64,000 bases of DNA from Taeniopygia guttata (GCF_048771995.1 NC_133063.1:64310014-64374013); one strand, 5' to 3'; positions 25,478 through 40,700 are shown, counted from the first letter of the stretch. Notes: generated by a model not told the origin, from the sequence alone. Program-made: numbers and translations.

Positions 25478-25785
25478 TTAGTTTTCCCAGTCTGTGCAAG
25501 GCAAACTCTCCTCTTCATCCTCTGACTCAGGTGATGCTTCCTTAATCCTTCGCAATGCTTCATGGATGCTCCTTGTCAGAGGGTCAGTATCAGGCAGGAT
25601 TGTAAAGGATTCTCTCAAAACATCTTTCTGTACTTTCTTCAGTTTCACCCCTTTCCTGATCTGCGCCAAGATGTTATTGCTATCATCTTCATCAGGAAAA
25701 GGAGGGAGACTTCTCTGCTCAACTTTTCTTAAGTGAAAGCTACCACGTTTCAAGGAAGCCAGCACTTCATCCATCGGGGAACTCA
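25478..25785 (-). CDS. JMY: JMY last exon: WH2-WH2-central-acidic
   Basis: 308 nt including the TAA at 25478-25480, entering at phase 1 (G|TG gives Val before SSPMDEVLASLKRG). It contains two WH2 motifs, MDEVLASLKRGSFHLRKV and NNILAQIRKGVKLKKV, that bind monomeric actin. These are followed by the central amphipathic helix DPLTRSIHEALRRIKEAS and an acidic tail (PESEDEEE) ending CTDWEN. The Trp near the end is the residue that WASP-family acidic motifs use to engage Arp2/3. All key residues appear intact, so the nucleation module should be functional. Confidence 0.97.
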
Positions 25786-28700
25786 CTGCAGCAAATCAAA
25801 AGACTTTCAGTATTATTTTCACAAAATTTTATCAGTCTTCATTTTTATTTCCTACAGACCAATAAGTGCCTGCATACTATTAAAGTAATAGTCCCATACT
25901 GTAAGCATAATGGTAGCTCAAATACTATTTTAGCCTCTAAATAATTTTCCTTATTACCAGGTCAAAGCTGGTTTATACAGACAATTGTAGTTTTTGTAAC
26001 CACTTAACTTCCTATCAGGAAAACTAAAACTTTCTGAACAAGGTGGCTTGTCTGTTTGCAGTCAGGAAAGTCAAATAAACTGCAAGGATTTCAACATAAT
26101 GAAAGTGTTTACTTCATCATCTGTTTTTGCTTTAGAACTGAGGTAATGAGTATGTCTTACATACCGGACTGTGTGATCCATTCTTATCACTTGCAATTTT
26201 AGGCTAATTTTGCCTACTGCATGACTATTTCCACAAGCCAGCAAGGGAAGCAGCAATACAGTCAATTGCAAGAGCATGCATTTTCCTGCTTCTCTGGGTT
26301 CGTGAATTTGTTAGCATCTAGTACCAGCACAGTTACAAAAATTGTCTTCCTTTAAAATTAATGTAAACAAACAAGTAAGAGATAGTTCTTTATGGCAAAT
26401 CCTTCCTTTATCACTAATTTTGAAACTACTTTTTTGCAAAAATAAAAATCAGGCTTTTGCTCTTTTAAAAGTCATGAGTGGGCAAGATCTTCATCCAGAG
26501 AATGCATTATAATAAAGTATAATAAAGTTTAAACACCTCGTATACAGCAGCACGTAATTTGTGCAGCACTTCTCTATCAATATATATCTATCTCCAGTTT
26601 GTTTCTGTACATTGTACAAGATGTTTCTTAAAACCTGTTTTGGATTTAGGAATAATCTTTGTCCATCCCACTAAAGGCCTAGACAGAAAAGATGCAATGA
26701 AAAGAGTAATATAAAAGAATACAGGATTGCACATTTGAAGGAGGAAGGATGGACTATAACACCCCTGTCATACATAGACAAATTTCTGAAGCCACTTGGA
26801 AACTTGGAACATCTCAGGGGATAGGGAACAGCAGGTAGAGTGCTGCTGCAGACATGAACGATATTCTTAAAAGGGATAATTGATTTCAATTTATATTTGT
26901 CATATTATAATGCATATAAAACTGCACACACAAAAATTTAAAAAAATTGAAAGATAAAATGCAAGTCAGTAAAATAAACAATAGGATTACATAAAAATTA
27001 TTGTTATTCTGTTATTAAATAGAACAGTGCATGCTCAGGTGAAACACAGAATATTTACAGGGCTGGCTGGTAGATACATTAATATTCTTTCCAACAGCAT
27101 TTTCTATCCAGTCTAACATGGGATAATGTAGACTCAATTTCACAAGTGTTTTCCCATTGAACAAGTGTGCCATAATGTTGTAAAAGCCCTAGTGTTCGAG
27201 TTGCCAGCATCTCTCAGCTAGAAAGGATTTAACAGCTTTCCCATTAATAACAAATTAATCACAGCATACATCTTCCGACAGAGTAATTCAAAAGATGAAC
27301 TGATATGCACTGCAATTTTTATATTAGTAACAACAAATTTTAAATTAAATATGCAGAAATTAAAACATTACCTCTCCTCCTCTGTAAACCCTCTAGATCA
27401 CCAGTCTTCTTAAGCTTCTTCTTGGCACTGACTAGCTGACTGCTATCGAACAGATGTGCTGGTGGGACACCAGAAGAGTGCTGGACTCCCTTTTCCACAC
27501 TCTGACGTTTAACAAAGCTGTCACTTTTCTCTAAGGATTTGGTGGCATCTTCCTTGGAGGGCAAAGGTGGGGGCGGAGGTGGAGGAGGCAAAGGGGGTGG
27601 AAGCTGTACTCCAGTAGCAGTCTCTGGCTGAAGCTGGTCACTGGCTAGTGGAGAAGTGCTAACATGGGGCAGTTCAGAGGTAACAACATTAGGAGGCAAA
27701 GAGACATCTTGAAGTTGTTTTAGGCTTGTGGATTCCTGCACTTGCACGGGCTGAACTGCTTTTTCCAATTCCACCTCCTCACTCTTCTCTTGGATTTGTC
27801 TGGTTGCTGGCAAAGATTGAGGCTGCTCAACACTGGGCACTGAGCTGGCTGCACATTTTCTTCTTGCATGAGCCAGGCGTAGTCTGGTTGATTTAAGTAT
27901 TACTTGCCCAGGGTACCGCTAAAGTGAATAAGGTATTGAAGATTACATAAACACATGCAATGGACTATTTTATATTTTACCTACCTGTCATTTCTGACAA
28001 TTTTCATTTTGCTATGTATGTAAAACCAAAGCAAATACATCCCCATCTTTGTGCAAAAAATTATTCATAGTTTTTATTCTTATTAAGCCAAAATTTGATT
28101 AGTCTAATAAATGAAACACATAGGTTAGAATTACAATTTTACTAAGAATCAGATTACACATTCAGAACTAGTTTTTTACAGGAAATTAAAATACAAAATT
28201 CCCTCTTGCTTTCCTCTGCTAAACCTGATCAATGGCTCCCTCTGCAAATGCAGACCAGTCTGATTTAATAAACTGGCCTTATATGTGAATCATACTGTTT
28301 TAAATGTGTATCTTGAGAACAAAGATTTTCAGCCTTGATTTACTTCTTAAATTTGCTGCCTCATGATCAGTCTTTTCATATTAGTTTCTTCCATAGCCTT
28401 TCTATGCTTCTGACGGACAGATCTAATATTTTTTGTACAACTGTGGAAGGCCCAAAGCAGTAACAATGCAACAATATCAGCATGTTAATAGAAAAAATCA
28501 GCTCATGAACAGTCGCTTCAATTTGCAGAAGTTACAGAATTCAAGAGCCTTGCAAACAATAAGGACATGAATATATTGCTGAAATACTGCTGAAGAAGAC
28601 AACTTTCCAGCAAAGAAACTTCTCATACCTTTATTTTTTTTAATGTACACAACAAAAAGTGTTCACAAATTAATACAGTCTCTGTTTTCTTTCACTTTCA

Positions 28701-31700
28701 GCACTTTCCTTATTCCTTCCCCTTCTTTACACCTTCTATGCATTTTCCGATTCTTCCATTGTAATAAGAAGGGGCAGGTATTCTAGCAATCAGCAGCACG
28801 GGGGCACATCAGATGTAAATGCTTTAAACTCTACTTTGTGGGAAGTACTGCTTAGATTACACTTCTCGAGAATATGTGCTAAGTGTCTTGTCACAAGGTA
28901 GAGGTTTAAGAGTAAATAGAAACTTATTATGGCACTGGGAATGCAACAGCTAGAGTAACCTGTTACCACCAATCCCCTATCTTGTTGTGAATTTTCCAAA
29001 GACCACTTAATCACTAATAGTAAGGTGAATGCTATTACTGGAATGAGTGAGAATTTCTTCGGGAAAAGAAACTGACATTAAAGAACAACTGTTCTTCTGT
29101 TACCTGCTTAAATGTACGAAGTCTGTCCAGGGTTTTCTGTCGTTCCTGACTAACCCAGGAGCTCTTTCTTTCCTCTTCATCTTGCAACTGATCTCGTTTC
29201 TGAGAAAATATATGGAAAACATGTAAATATTACATCTAGTGCTCTATTTGGCTTCACTAGAAAAAACTCTTTTCCTAAATGTGAAGAGTTACTTAAAAAA
29301 ATACTTCTCAAATAAACATAACCTCAAAATCTGGCCTCTGACTTCCCCTTAAAAAATAGTATACATTTCCTGGTTTGTTTCCTCAAAGAAACACAAAGCT
29401 CAGTAAAAAAGTATTTCAATGTCAAACAGGAACACTCAGCAGGTGAGAAATAACAAGTGACAGAATGCTATACTTAGAGAGGCTCCCTTGAAATAAAATT
29501 ACATAAATTATCCAGAGAGCAAAGCAGTATCCATTTCCCCCTCATTCCAATAACAAAATGACAGTCCAAATTGCAAGGCTGTCCATTTAAACAAGTCATA
29601 TTATTATTTACAAAGTACAAGAATTCACAGAACTCCACATCACAAAGTTTTGAACAGAACGGTGAGCAAATTAACTAAATGTTTTCACACTTACATTTAC
29701 AACAGTAAACGTAAGTTTGTAATTACTCCAGCTTTTGTTATTTATTCCTGCTTGATTTTATGTAATTGCACTTAAGAAAAGGTCTGAAGCTCTTCCTCGC
29801 AGCTAGGATAGTTGTGTTTTTTCTTGTATAAAGATTTTACTTTATGGAAACACACACCTTTGGGTACATCTCCTTTAACCAATTATTCTTTCTTACACAA
29901 CTTCAGCAACAGTTACTACACCTTTGAAACAAACACTCACTTCTCAGTCAAATGTACTGGAAATGGAAGCTAATTACCAGAAGGTGAAATTCACTGAATG
30001 CAAATTAAGAAGCTATCAGGGAAAGTGATGTAACAGCTGACCACAAAGCAAAAACCCTGAGCAAAACAGCAGCTTTAATTCTTAAGATGACTCACAGTAT
30101 CCAATATTACTTTTGAAAGCGTATCTTCATAATCAAAAATTCTGATCACTTTTGTGAACCTTTTACTCTCTTTGAGTCACCACAAAACAGTGTCTGCCTG
30201 CCATTTTCATATGTCAGCTAGTGGGCTGGCGTCCTTCACAAAAAGCCAACTCCTGTGATTTACAAGGGAGGAAGTATAGATACATTAGGGAGAGAAAGAT
30301 GAGAACACGTCTGAAAAATAGTAAGGACAGAAAACAGAAAAAGGTGAAGAGGAGGAGAAACATGTGGCAAAAGAAAATAAGAACAATGGGCAAAGAAGTT
30401 AGAACAGAAGCTTAAAGAAGGGAAGAAAAGTAGTTCTATCACTACCTGAATGTTACATATGCATTCAGATCAAACTTTTCCTGAAGCAGTCTCAAAATCG
30501 AGGTTTTTTTGTTTGTTTGATTTTGGTTTTTTTTTTTTGTTTTTGTTTTGGCTGACTTGTGTATTTGGCTTTGTTTCAGTTTTAAGTAAAATAGTAAAAA
30601 TGCAATTCTTACATGGTTTCAAATTTGGACTCCCCTTTTCCAAAGTTTTCTAAGAGTTATCTTTTCAAAATTCTTAATGAAATCCAGTAATTCAAAACCT
30701 ACTTTACCATAATGCTAGAATTTTTTCAGTCACATTTTTACCAGAAAAACCCCACACAAACACAAAACATTAGCATAAGATTCTTTGTATCATTCAAGTG
30801 GGCAACTCCATAACATAAAGGTATGCAGTACTTGAGAGACAACTAAGTCCTTTGGCTTTGTCAAGTCTTATTTGTAAGACTGATAAATGGGCTACTGTCC
30901 ACACAGTAACTTCATCTGCCTTATTATAAGAACTGATGAAAAATAATTTTTTTGTTTTAATTCCTGAAAGCATATTCCAATACATACTGCCTTTGACAAG
31001 CAGCCTTTCCATAAAATGAATTATGCAGCTGACTTCCTGGACAAAAATATCAATGTTAAAAATGTATAAGGATGAAACAGAATCACTTTCACTAATCTAA
31101 TTGAAGCCTGAATTAAAGTGACTTGGATTTCAATGCATCTTTGTCAGTGATCTTTATCAAATATTGATACTATATTAGCTCCCAAGACCTAGTCCAAAAT
31201 TTGAATATTCTTTACATAAGCCTATTAGGTACAGCATAAGAGACCAGCTTGGTCTACTCATCTGCAATAAGACTATGAAAAAAATCATCCATCTGGAACT
31301 ACAAGTTTATACAACATCATTCCAGTAATTGCTTTAGTAGAAGGAAAAAAAGTAGTAACCAAGCTTATTAAGATTCAAGAATAAATATGTGTGATTTCCT
31401 TACTCCCATCAGCATACCAGATGTGGTACTCAGAGATGTATCATCACATGCACATGATGGTAAATATAACAAAACACTCAGAATGTTAACCTAGCATAAA
31501 GAAATGTTCCACTTGCTTGGTTCCCATGTCTTCCTAACACAACTACATACTCCCCCTTGCCAGCATAATATGACACAGAAATCCATGGTGCAAAGGTCAG
31601 GGATGCACACCATCTTTGAAAGAGCTATCATGCTGAATGCTCCCCTAATTAATGTATAATGAGGAATGCAAGCTATTAATGACAGGCTAAGCTCAATAGC

Positions 31701-34700
31701 AGAAAACTCAAACTTACCAGCTGAACAGTATGGTGCATTTTGTACTCCTCCTCACTCTGGTGACGCTGCTGGATCTTCTCATTATGCTTTGCAATACAGA
31801 TCTCCTGCAGGGACACAAAATACAACCTATAAAGCATGCAATTTAAATACAGATTTACATTATGTCATATTTAGCAAATGGCAGGTAGAAAAATAGAAAA
31901 TTCAGATCCTATTTTGTACAGGCTCATTTAACTTACAATGAGCTGTAAAAAAAAAACAAAAAAAAAACAAACAAAAAAAACAAACAAACAAAAAAAAACC
32001 CAAAAAAAACCACCAACCACCAAAACAAGCCAGACAACCCCAAATCTATTAGTTTTAACTATCAAAAGAGTAGATCCAAGTGACAGATGCTTGGAAAGTC
32101 TGTTCTACAGGACCAATATAAGAGTAGCAAAAATCACCAATCTGTCAACACTTCATAAAGCCCTTGTTTAACCCCATGTATTTGCACCCATGGAAAATAA
32201 CTAACTCTTGAATGCACCACATATTTCTGTTTATGCAAATAGACAGCTTCCCATATACAGTTGTCAGTTCATCTTTTCCATGTACTATCCACAAGCACAG
32301 ACAGGAATAAAGTTGTTACAACTCATTGTGTTCATTTATTATACTGAGTTCCCATCTCTAACACCTGGTTTAAAACAAGAATTTGTTACACTGTCTGCAA
32401 ATAAGAACAGGTTAAAAACAAAAAAAAACTAGGCCATGTTTCAACAGCTGACAAAGAGGGTAACAGTCAAACTTTAAGTAGATAGACAACTTCATAGGAT
32501 GATACTGAAGGCCAGGAAATTGGACAGTATGAGCAATTGAATTAGACCTGGTACAAGCACCACTAGAAAAAAGTCAGAGTACAGTCAAACAAATCTCACA
32601 GATGTGCAAGAATGTGTAATGTTAGCAGTTTGGAGTGTGACTACATGAGCATGGAGCTGATGGGGTTCTCAAGTATCATTCAGTATGACTTTTTGGGCAG
32701 ATCCAGCAAAGAACTTTGCCACTGAAACCATTGCTTGAGGAAGCTGATGGAGTGAAGCACAAAAATAAGGAGGGAAGGGATTAAAGAAACCTCACTATTT
32801 TGGATGGTTAAAAATGCAGAAAAAGCTGTTCTGTTAAATTGTCTATGGACATGCTTTGATTACATAAAAAAGTAACCAGTGTTCCTGTACAGGACAGTAA
32901 AACTATCAATGTGTCTTCTGTATAGAGGTAAATGACAAAAGCAAAGATTTCTGTGCAAATACTGTCCCATCTTCATCAGAGGTATATCACAGAATGGCTT
33001 AGGTAGGAAGACATGTTGAAGCTCATCTAGTGCCAACCTCCCTGTCACAAATAGGGAACTTCCACTAAACCAGGCTACTCAGGGTCCCATCTAACCCATC
33101 CGTGAACATTTCCAGGGATGGGGCATCCACAACTTCTCTGGGCAACCTGTGTCAGCAGCTCACCACTCCCAGAGTAAACAAATTCCTAACAGCTATTGAA
33201 ATCTCTCCTTGTTTAAAACTGTTCCCTCTTGTCCATGTAAAATATCTGTCCATGTCAAAAGGCACTTTCCCTCTTTTTTATAAGCTCCCTTTATGTTCTG
33301 AAAGGCTGTACTGAGGTCTCCTCAGAGCCTTCTCCAGGCTGAACAACCCCAGCCTGTCATTAGAGCAGAGGTGCTCCAACCCTCTGATCATCTTTGTGGA
33401 CCTACTCTGGACTTGCTCTAACAGGTCCACACATATTTACAGCCAAACACTGCTGGGTTTTGCATTTCTTTCTGAAGGATTTTTCCCCCTGGTGAAAAGA
33501 GTTAATCCTGGAAATGTCAATCAATTTAATTTGTAGCTGGAAAAGTACAAATCTCTGTGTTTCAAAGACAGAGCAACCTACATAATACTAATAGAAAATC
33601 TGAACAACTTTCTGTAATACTCCTAACTAGTTTACACTTTATTCTCTATTTAGGTTTTAAATATTAAATAATGAGAAAATGTAAGTTAAGCATGGTTTGG
33701 GTTTTTTGACATGTCTCAAATACTCAGGGGCACAATTTTCTGTAATGTTTTCACTTTAGCATCAGTATTTAAACATTTCTAATTAAATGCAATAATGAAA
33801 GATAAAATATGTAAAGAGGATGTGACCAAAACATATTTGGTGCTTACTTTGTTCTAATAAACAACCTACTTCAATGTAATTGGATCTCTTTGACATGAAA
33901 TAATAAAAACTACTAGGAGGAGCTGACAACATGTTGCAGGACAGGATTTGAAATCTGAATCATCTTAACTAATTACAGAACTAGTCAAAGAAAAAAAGGA
34001 AAGGTTGCAGTTTCAGAGGGACAAATACAGGTTTCTACTTGTAGACAAGATTAAGTGACTTCAAATAAAGGATGAAATAAAAAACACCCCAGATGGCAGC
34101 ATTAAGAAAACCAATTATGGCACATGACAAGCTCAATATATACCAATGAACTCCGGTTAAAAAAAATGAAAACAATAAACCCAAACATAATAATTAGGTG
34201 AATGAGCAGGAATACAGAGCCTATTGCACATGCAAGGTAGTCCTTACTTCTAAGCACTGGGAAGCAGGCACATTCTCCCAAAATCATCAAGTTTGGAAAA
34301 GACCTTTAAGATCATTCAGTCCAACTGTCCACACAGCACTGCCACTGTTACCACTATATCATCACCCAGCACCAGATTCAGACACCTCTCAAACAACTTC
34401 AGGGATGATTTTACCATCTCCCTGTGAAATTATGCCCAGTGAGAGCCGCACCTCAAGAAATATGCTGACCAACTGTATGGAACTGAGAAAGCCCCTTTCT
34501 TTCTTTAATCAACTGACTGATTTCACAGTATCAAGTTGTACTTCTATTAGAGAGAGAAAAATGGAGAGCTGGGGAACCATGTCAACCTTTGTCAATGCAT
34601 GAACTATGATGTTTAAGACTAGTAATATGCAATATATGTAAAAGAGGTCTGCATTAGTATTGTATCTAACTAGTTACAGTGAATCTTGCTTTCAACTCAA

Positions 34701-37700
34701 AAAACATCCCAATTAAAAGGTTAGCTTTTCATGTGCAGAAACCATATTTTACTATAAGCCTTCAGTGTAGTTATGTTCTTATGCCGCTGTTGTTGTAATA
34801 GTAGTTGATAACAGAATACCAATAATCCTATGCCAGCTGACACTGTATCTTCATAACACCTATTTCGCTATGGGCCGTGCTTTAAAATGTGGGCTTGCAA
34901 AATTCTAAAGGCATCCTCTTAAATGAACACAAAAGCATGTGAGAAAGTTTCCTAGATGAAAGCACACATCATGAACCTTCCCTAAACAACCACTTGCTTC
35001 ACCCAGTCTGCTTGTGATAACGAATAATCTTCCTGGGTGCCAAACAATTTGATTACATCACAGTTCTGTTTTTTCAGAGTTTTCGAGATAACTTCTATAC
35101 CATTTTTTTCACCTTGACTCTTTGCTATAAGTCTATCTCCCTAATAAATCAGCTGCTTGTTCCATATTATAATCTAATTAATACTAATGTGTAGCCAGCA
35201 GGGGGTAGACTGGCATAACAATAGCAATTTCCTGCATGAAAAGATCTACAGCTAGCTCTCTAGAAGGAAGGGGAAAAAATGAAACTGCTATTTTATTTTT
35301 TTAATAACTCACTGTCATCAACACAAAGGAACATCAGGAAATGATTGTTTAACAAATGCTAATAGATTTCTACTAAAAGAAGAGAATGAAGAGTTTATAC
35401 TCATCGTAGTACAGTGAAAAAATATAAAATTCTGTAAAACCATGAATTTTGAAAATGCCAGTTCAGTTATTCTAGAGCCACAACTGAATTATGTTTGTAA
35501 CAAACCTCTAACGAAAGTTTCTAAACAAAAGCTTGGTACATATGACTATTTGACAACATCACTGAAAAACTGATTCATTGTCTGGAAAATTAGGGGACGA
35601 ATTCCTGAAAAACAAAATAGAGACTATAGTCACTGAAGTTTATATTTCAATTACAAATTGTCTTACTCTATAAAGAGTAATTTATTTGCTTTCACTGTGT
35701 TATCTCCTCAACAGAAAAGATTTTAAAATACTGGATGATGAAATTACCTTCTTCCAAAAAAATAAAACTGATGACAGAGAAAAATTTCCTATTGTTTCCT
35801 TAATCCTGATACCTGCTGCTAGAAAGGAGACATTCTTCTAAGGGCATTTTCAGTTGCCAAAATCTTCATAATGAGAAAGGACTGTAATTTCTAAACCTAT
35901 CACAAGACTGTCCTATACACCACTTAATGCATAGCTTGCTTTTTGTTTTCACCTACAGAACTGACAAGCTTAAAAAAAAAAGAAAAACCTCACCAATCCA
36001 CCATCACAATTTCACCAACCAAATCCAAAACAGAACACCAGTTTAAAAGTCTGTTTTAAGATACTTTGCTGAAACATGCGAAGTCAGGAACACAATCTGA
36101 AAAGCATTAAGTACACTCTCATCTCAGTTCAACAATAAATGTTTCTTAATTGACACAGACAGAGATTTACCACCCAGTATGTACTTTCCACATTCATCCT
36201 CAAAAAGTCACTTTTCTTCACATAGCATTCAGTCATCACTGCCCTCATTCTCACCATCTACAGTCTGCTTTTGTATCCCATCTGTATCTTAGCTCTGCAT
36301 ACTTGACTTAACCTGCAAACACTTCAGAGCAAGAACCCTTTCCCCCCCCACCCCCACATATGCAAGTACTCACACCAGGCATCTCAAATAGCATTCATTA
36401 ATGTTTTACAATATCATTAGAAAGGCCATTGAAAATACAAAGCTTGCTTTAAAAAAATGAGACAAATCTATAAGTTTTGATTTTCAGGTAATTGCCAGAA
36501 AGCTTAGTACGACTCTGGGTTATCTAGCACTAAGAAGAGAAGCTAAAAAATGGCCATTCTTTTCTGCCCAACAAATACCACACAATGGCACACAACAGAT
36601 TCTGCCCTTTCTTTTTGCTCAAATAAAACTCATTTATTTTCTCCTGTAAGTTTAAGTACACCTTGTTCTACTCTGTGATTCTTCTAGAAGCTAAGTATCC
36701 CCCCACAGCACTCAACTACAGAGGATGTTATGCTGGGCAATGACATAAGTAAGAGATGTGGAACTAGTTCTGAGAGCGATGTGATGTCCAAGCTCCACAT
36801 GGAGACATTACCTCAGGTCCTGAAAGCAGTATAGCCACAGCTATCCCAGCACAATGTTGAGAAGATGAAACTGTACCACTCCTGCATGCAGATGCAGAAA
36901 AGCAACACTACCATACACAGCTCTATATCTTGTCACAGTGTACAACCCACCATGTTGCTACCCTTGCTACAGCCAAAACCAACACCTTCAGCTTAAACAA
37001 GATATTCTATCATAGCATAACATTGAGACAAAAGAGCCATCAAAGGTGTCCAGTTCATTATACAGATATATGGGCATGCTAAAAAATCTCTACTGTTTCA
37101 GCACTTTGTCTTGACCTGTGAACTCCAGTAAGTTAAGCAAAGAACAACAAACAGGCTGGCACTTTTGAACAGGTGTGTCTGCTTTGTTAGATGCCAGTAG
37201 TGTCTTTTCATACCCAGGAGAAAATATCATATTATACTATAGCCTGTATAAATAAATTAGAGTAACATGACAGTTCTCTTACTTGAAATACTAACAACGT
37301 TCCTCATACCTTTTCTCTTTACAAACTCATGCAAAAGAAACACAATGACACAGCAAGCTACTTCACATAATCAGCTAACAGAGGACCGCTCTTCTAATAC
37401 CTCATTTGCAGTCTTCTCCATATTGGGTTAACTAGAAACAAGGCAGTGGTTGACAAAAAACAAAAACTAAAATACATTAAATGTTTCAATAACTTTTCAT
37501 TTGCTCTGTTATGCTTCAGATTTATATACAGAAATAGATCTATTAATTGTGGAGGCAAGACCTGAAGGGTTTACTGTCAATCTGGTAAACTCTTTATACG
37601 AAGGGGTCATTTTCACATAAAGGGACATGACTGCAAACACACAACCAAACTGACCATTCATGCTAATCCAGAATGAGGCCTCAACTGACATTTTTTGCAT

Positions 37701-40700
37701 AGTTTTACAGTACATAGTATGGGGTAGAACTTATTTTCTAACAAGTACTGCAATGGTCTCCCAAATTTTGACCTAAATTGCACACCCAGAATTACAAATT
37801 TAGAATATAGACTGATATACAGATCTGCCAAACACAGAGTATCAACACAACATAAGTTTAAAAGGATGGTAAGAGAATGAAAATAGAACTCACCAGTGAG
37901 AAACATATTTGAAAATTGTCTTTGGCAAACATATACAAAACTAATCTCCATAAAAACATTCATTCTAGCATGGACTTCCTGCCTGAAAGTATTCTGATTA
38001 GTTAATAGAAATAAGTTTATTAGTTCAAAGTAATTGAAGGTTCCTTTACATCTAGAAGAAAGGTAAACAGAATCTTAAATGTATCAATATAACAATACAT
38101 GTTATTTAGTATTCTGCAAAACAACTTCTAGCAAACGATGAAAGTAATCCACAAAAATTCTGGGAAATTTGTATCTGAAAGGAAACTTTTTGACGTTTTA
38201 TTAAGTTTGCTAATTATGTCCCAAAAAAAGGCAATTAAACAGTACCTTCTTATTTCTGAGGTAGGCTTTCTTGGCTGAAATACGTCCTCGCCTTGCTTCC
38301 AGCTGGCGGATTTTTTGTTGTAGCTTTTGCAGCTCCTCTTTTTGCAAGTGTACAGATGTTGCCATATCCTCTTTTTCAAGCATAGCTTCCATACTTTCAT
38401 AAGTGTCATAATACACCACTTCATCTCTCTTCTCTGTTTTAAAGATGTCAGCAATAAAAAAATTACATCAATGGTTCGTATTTGATTAACATTTTGTTTT
38501 CCTCAACAACAACCCTCCCACTGACCTACAAGATATAATGCCACAGCCCTTTCAGAGGACTACTACCAAAAATCAATAGGTCAGACGAGAAACATTACAC
38601 AGCAAGGCACTGTACAGCTTTAAGGTCTTTATGGGGAACAGAAATTAATACCAATGAAGCTCAGCCTGCTATTCAGGCAAGCTCAAAGTATTAAAACACA
38701 AATGCAATTGTAAATGTACAGCTATAATGTGTAGCCTAATTTGAACACTGCCCACGCATGTCTTTAGGTCTCAAAAGGGACCCAAAGTGTGTAACCATTT
38801 TTTCTGGTCTTCACCATGAAGTTCAGGATAGAAAACACTATCTGAAGACCTCGGCATGAGATTCTTCTGTTACAACCAACTCATAATTTCATGTAAGGGG
38901 ACTCGACAACAGGACACCAAAAATCCTCTCATAGGTTTTTGACGTCCCAGTCACTGCTCCTGGGAGGGAGGGAGGGCAACTTCAAGGCAATCCTTCAAAG
39001 CATTACAGGCCTGAAAAGGAGGTAATTACTAATAGTTTTATCAACATTCATGATTTTTAGCTTCCTGAGTGAAGCATTTGGAATAACACTGAGCTCATCT
39101 TTAAATACCGCCTTCTCATCTCTTGCCAAGAAGGAAAGAGTGGTGATTATAAATCCTTGAAGGATGTTGGGATGAAGAAGCAGCAAAGGCCTCTTGTTCT
39201 TTATTCCACTGGCATACAAAGTAAGATATATTTGTCATACAGCAAGAAGGAAATGCATTACTGCTGTCTGAAACAGGCAGATGCAGCTGGCATGTCTGTC
39301 AAGTGTCTATTCCACAGAAACACCGAACTTTCTTATTTCAACTTTTTCAACTACTTTCAGGAAGACTGTAATTTCTCCTACTTCAGCTACTTGACTATTT
39401 GGGGATGGGCACAGGATTTTCCTCAGTACACAGTCCATTTTAAAAGCTGTTGTCACTTCATGTTATTTGTGTGTACAGTCTCTGCTGCAACCAGAATTCT
39501 AACTGCCATGCTGATTTCAGCTCAGTAGAAGTCATGGCAGGACCAGACAACAAAGCACAGCAAAACCTTATAATAAAAGCTACTAAAACATACCAAACAG
39601 TTCCTTTACTTCAGCACTCAGTTTGAAAAATAAAAACCCTGTAAAGCTCCATCAATATATAACTGTCAAGTCACTGGAACTCCCTTTGAGATAACACTGA
39701 GTAAGAAGATTAATGGCTGACAATTATATTTCACCTTGCAGTTACAAAATGGGAGAATTTACAGCTGAATTTTGCTTTAGAACACTTTCATGCAAAGTTA
39801 AAAACAAATACACAAGTTCACCCATCACAAATACATTTTGACAATAATGTACTCATACTTTGTACAAATAAGATAAAACCCTTGTAAATTTTACCTAATA
39901 AAGTCACGGTTTTTGAATTTCAATGCAGGTATTTGCTTAATGACTAGTGTTGCTCATAATATGACAATCTATTATCACTAGATCCTTATCAGATCCTTTG
40001 CTGAATTTCCAAAGATGTTCTTCTAGGTCACAACCAACTGCAGTCAATTCAAACCATGCTCTCAAAACATTAGTTGGGAATTCTCTGAACTATCTCTGCA
40101 GAACCACTACAGTCAAAGACTAGAGAGAAGCAATAGCATCTACTCAGCTTACACATATGAATTTCAAATCATACAGATGCGCAACATCAAAATCTGTTAC
40201 TTTACTAACAGTACACTTCAAAAAGAAAGTGTAACAGACCATGCTTTTCTTTTGACATCATAGGAAAAAACACATATTAAAAGACCACTGAATGTTTTAG
40301 ATGCTTGAATTCAGATTTGGTGTTGAATAGTCTCAAACATATGTAGTCACTTGCATATCACATGATTTTTCACATTTATTGTTCTATCCACCTAAGGAAA
40401 GTCTAAGAAGGTAATTTCATGTGTTGAACAATTCTCAGACATTTAGAAACTGTATTTTTCATTCTCTCCTATAGGATAGGTTTGGATTTATTATTAAACA
40501 ATATCATACAAATTTAAAATACCAAAGGAAGCCAGAATGGTGAACTGTTTTGTTGCAACAAGGGAAGGAACAGGGTGATGATTTAGCTGACTGAAGGTTT
40601 TATTTTGGATTAGGTTGTGGGTTGAGGGCTTTTTTGAGATTTCTGGAGAAAACATCAATGACAAATCGTATTGCCCTGTAACATTTTTACAGCTTAGACG

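Larger units (their letters stand above)
31805..38245 (-). other. JMY: JMY intron with two CR1 fragments
   Basis: 6.4 kb. It contains an A-rich tract at 31947-32027, CR1 fragments at about 32984-33440 and 34282-34436, a CTCF-like sequence at 35195-35213 and a C-run at about 36341-36357. The remainder shows nothing recognisable. Confidence 0.88.

Noticed and set aside
25478..25785. WHAMM instead of JMY
   Set aside because: The tail carries the JMY-specific WH2 pair and CTDWEN end, and the neighbour is HOMER1, as next to JMY in other vertebrates.
36341..36357. G-quadruplex on the - strand
   Set aside because: Only two G runs (8 and 5) are present, not four spaced runs.
39157..39528. 123-codon frame in a JMY intron
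   Set aside because: No recognisable domain, and low-information aromatic-rich composition.
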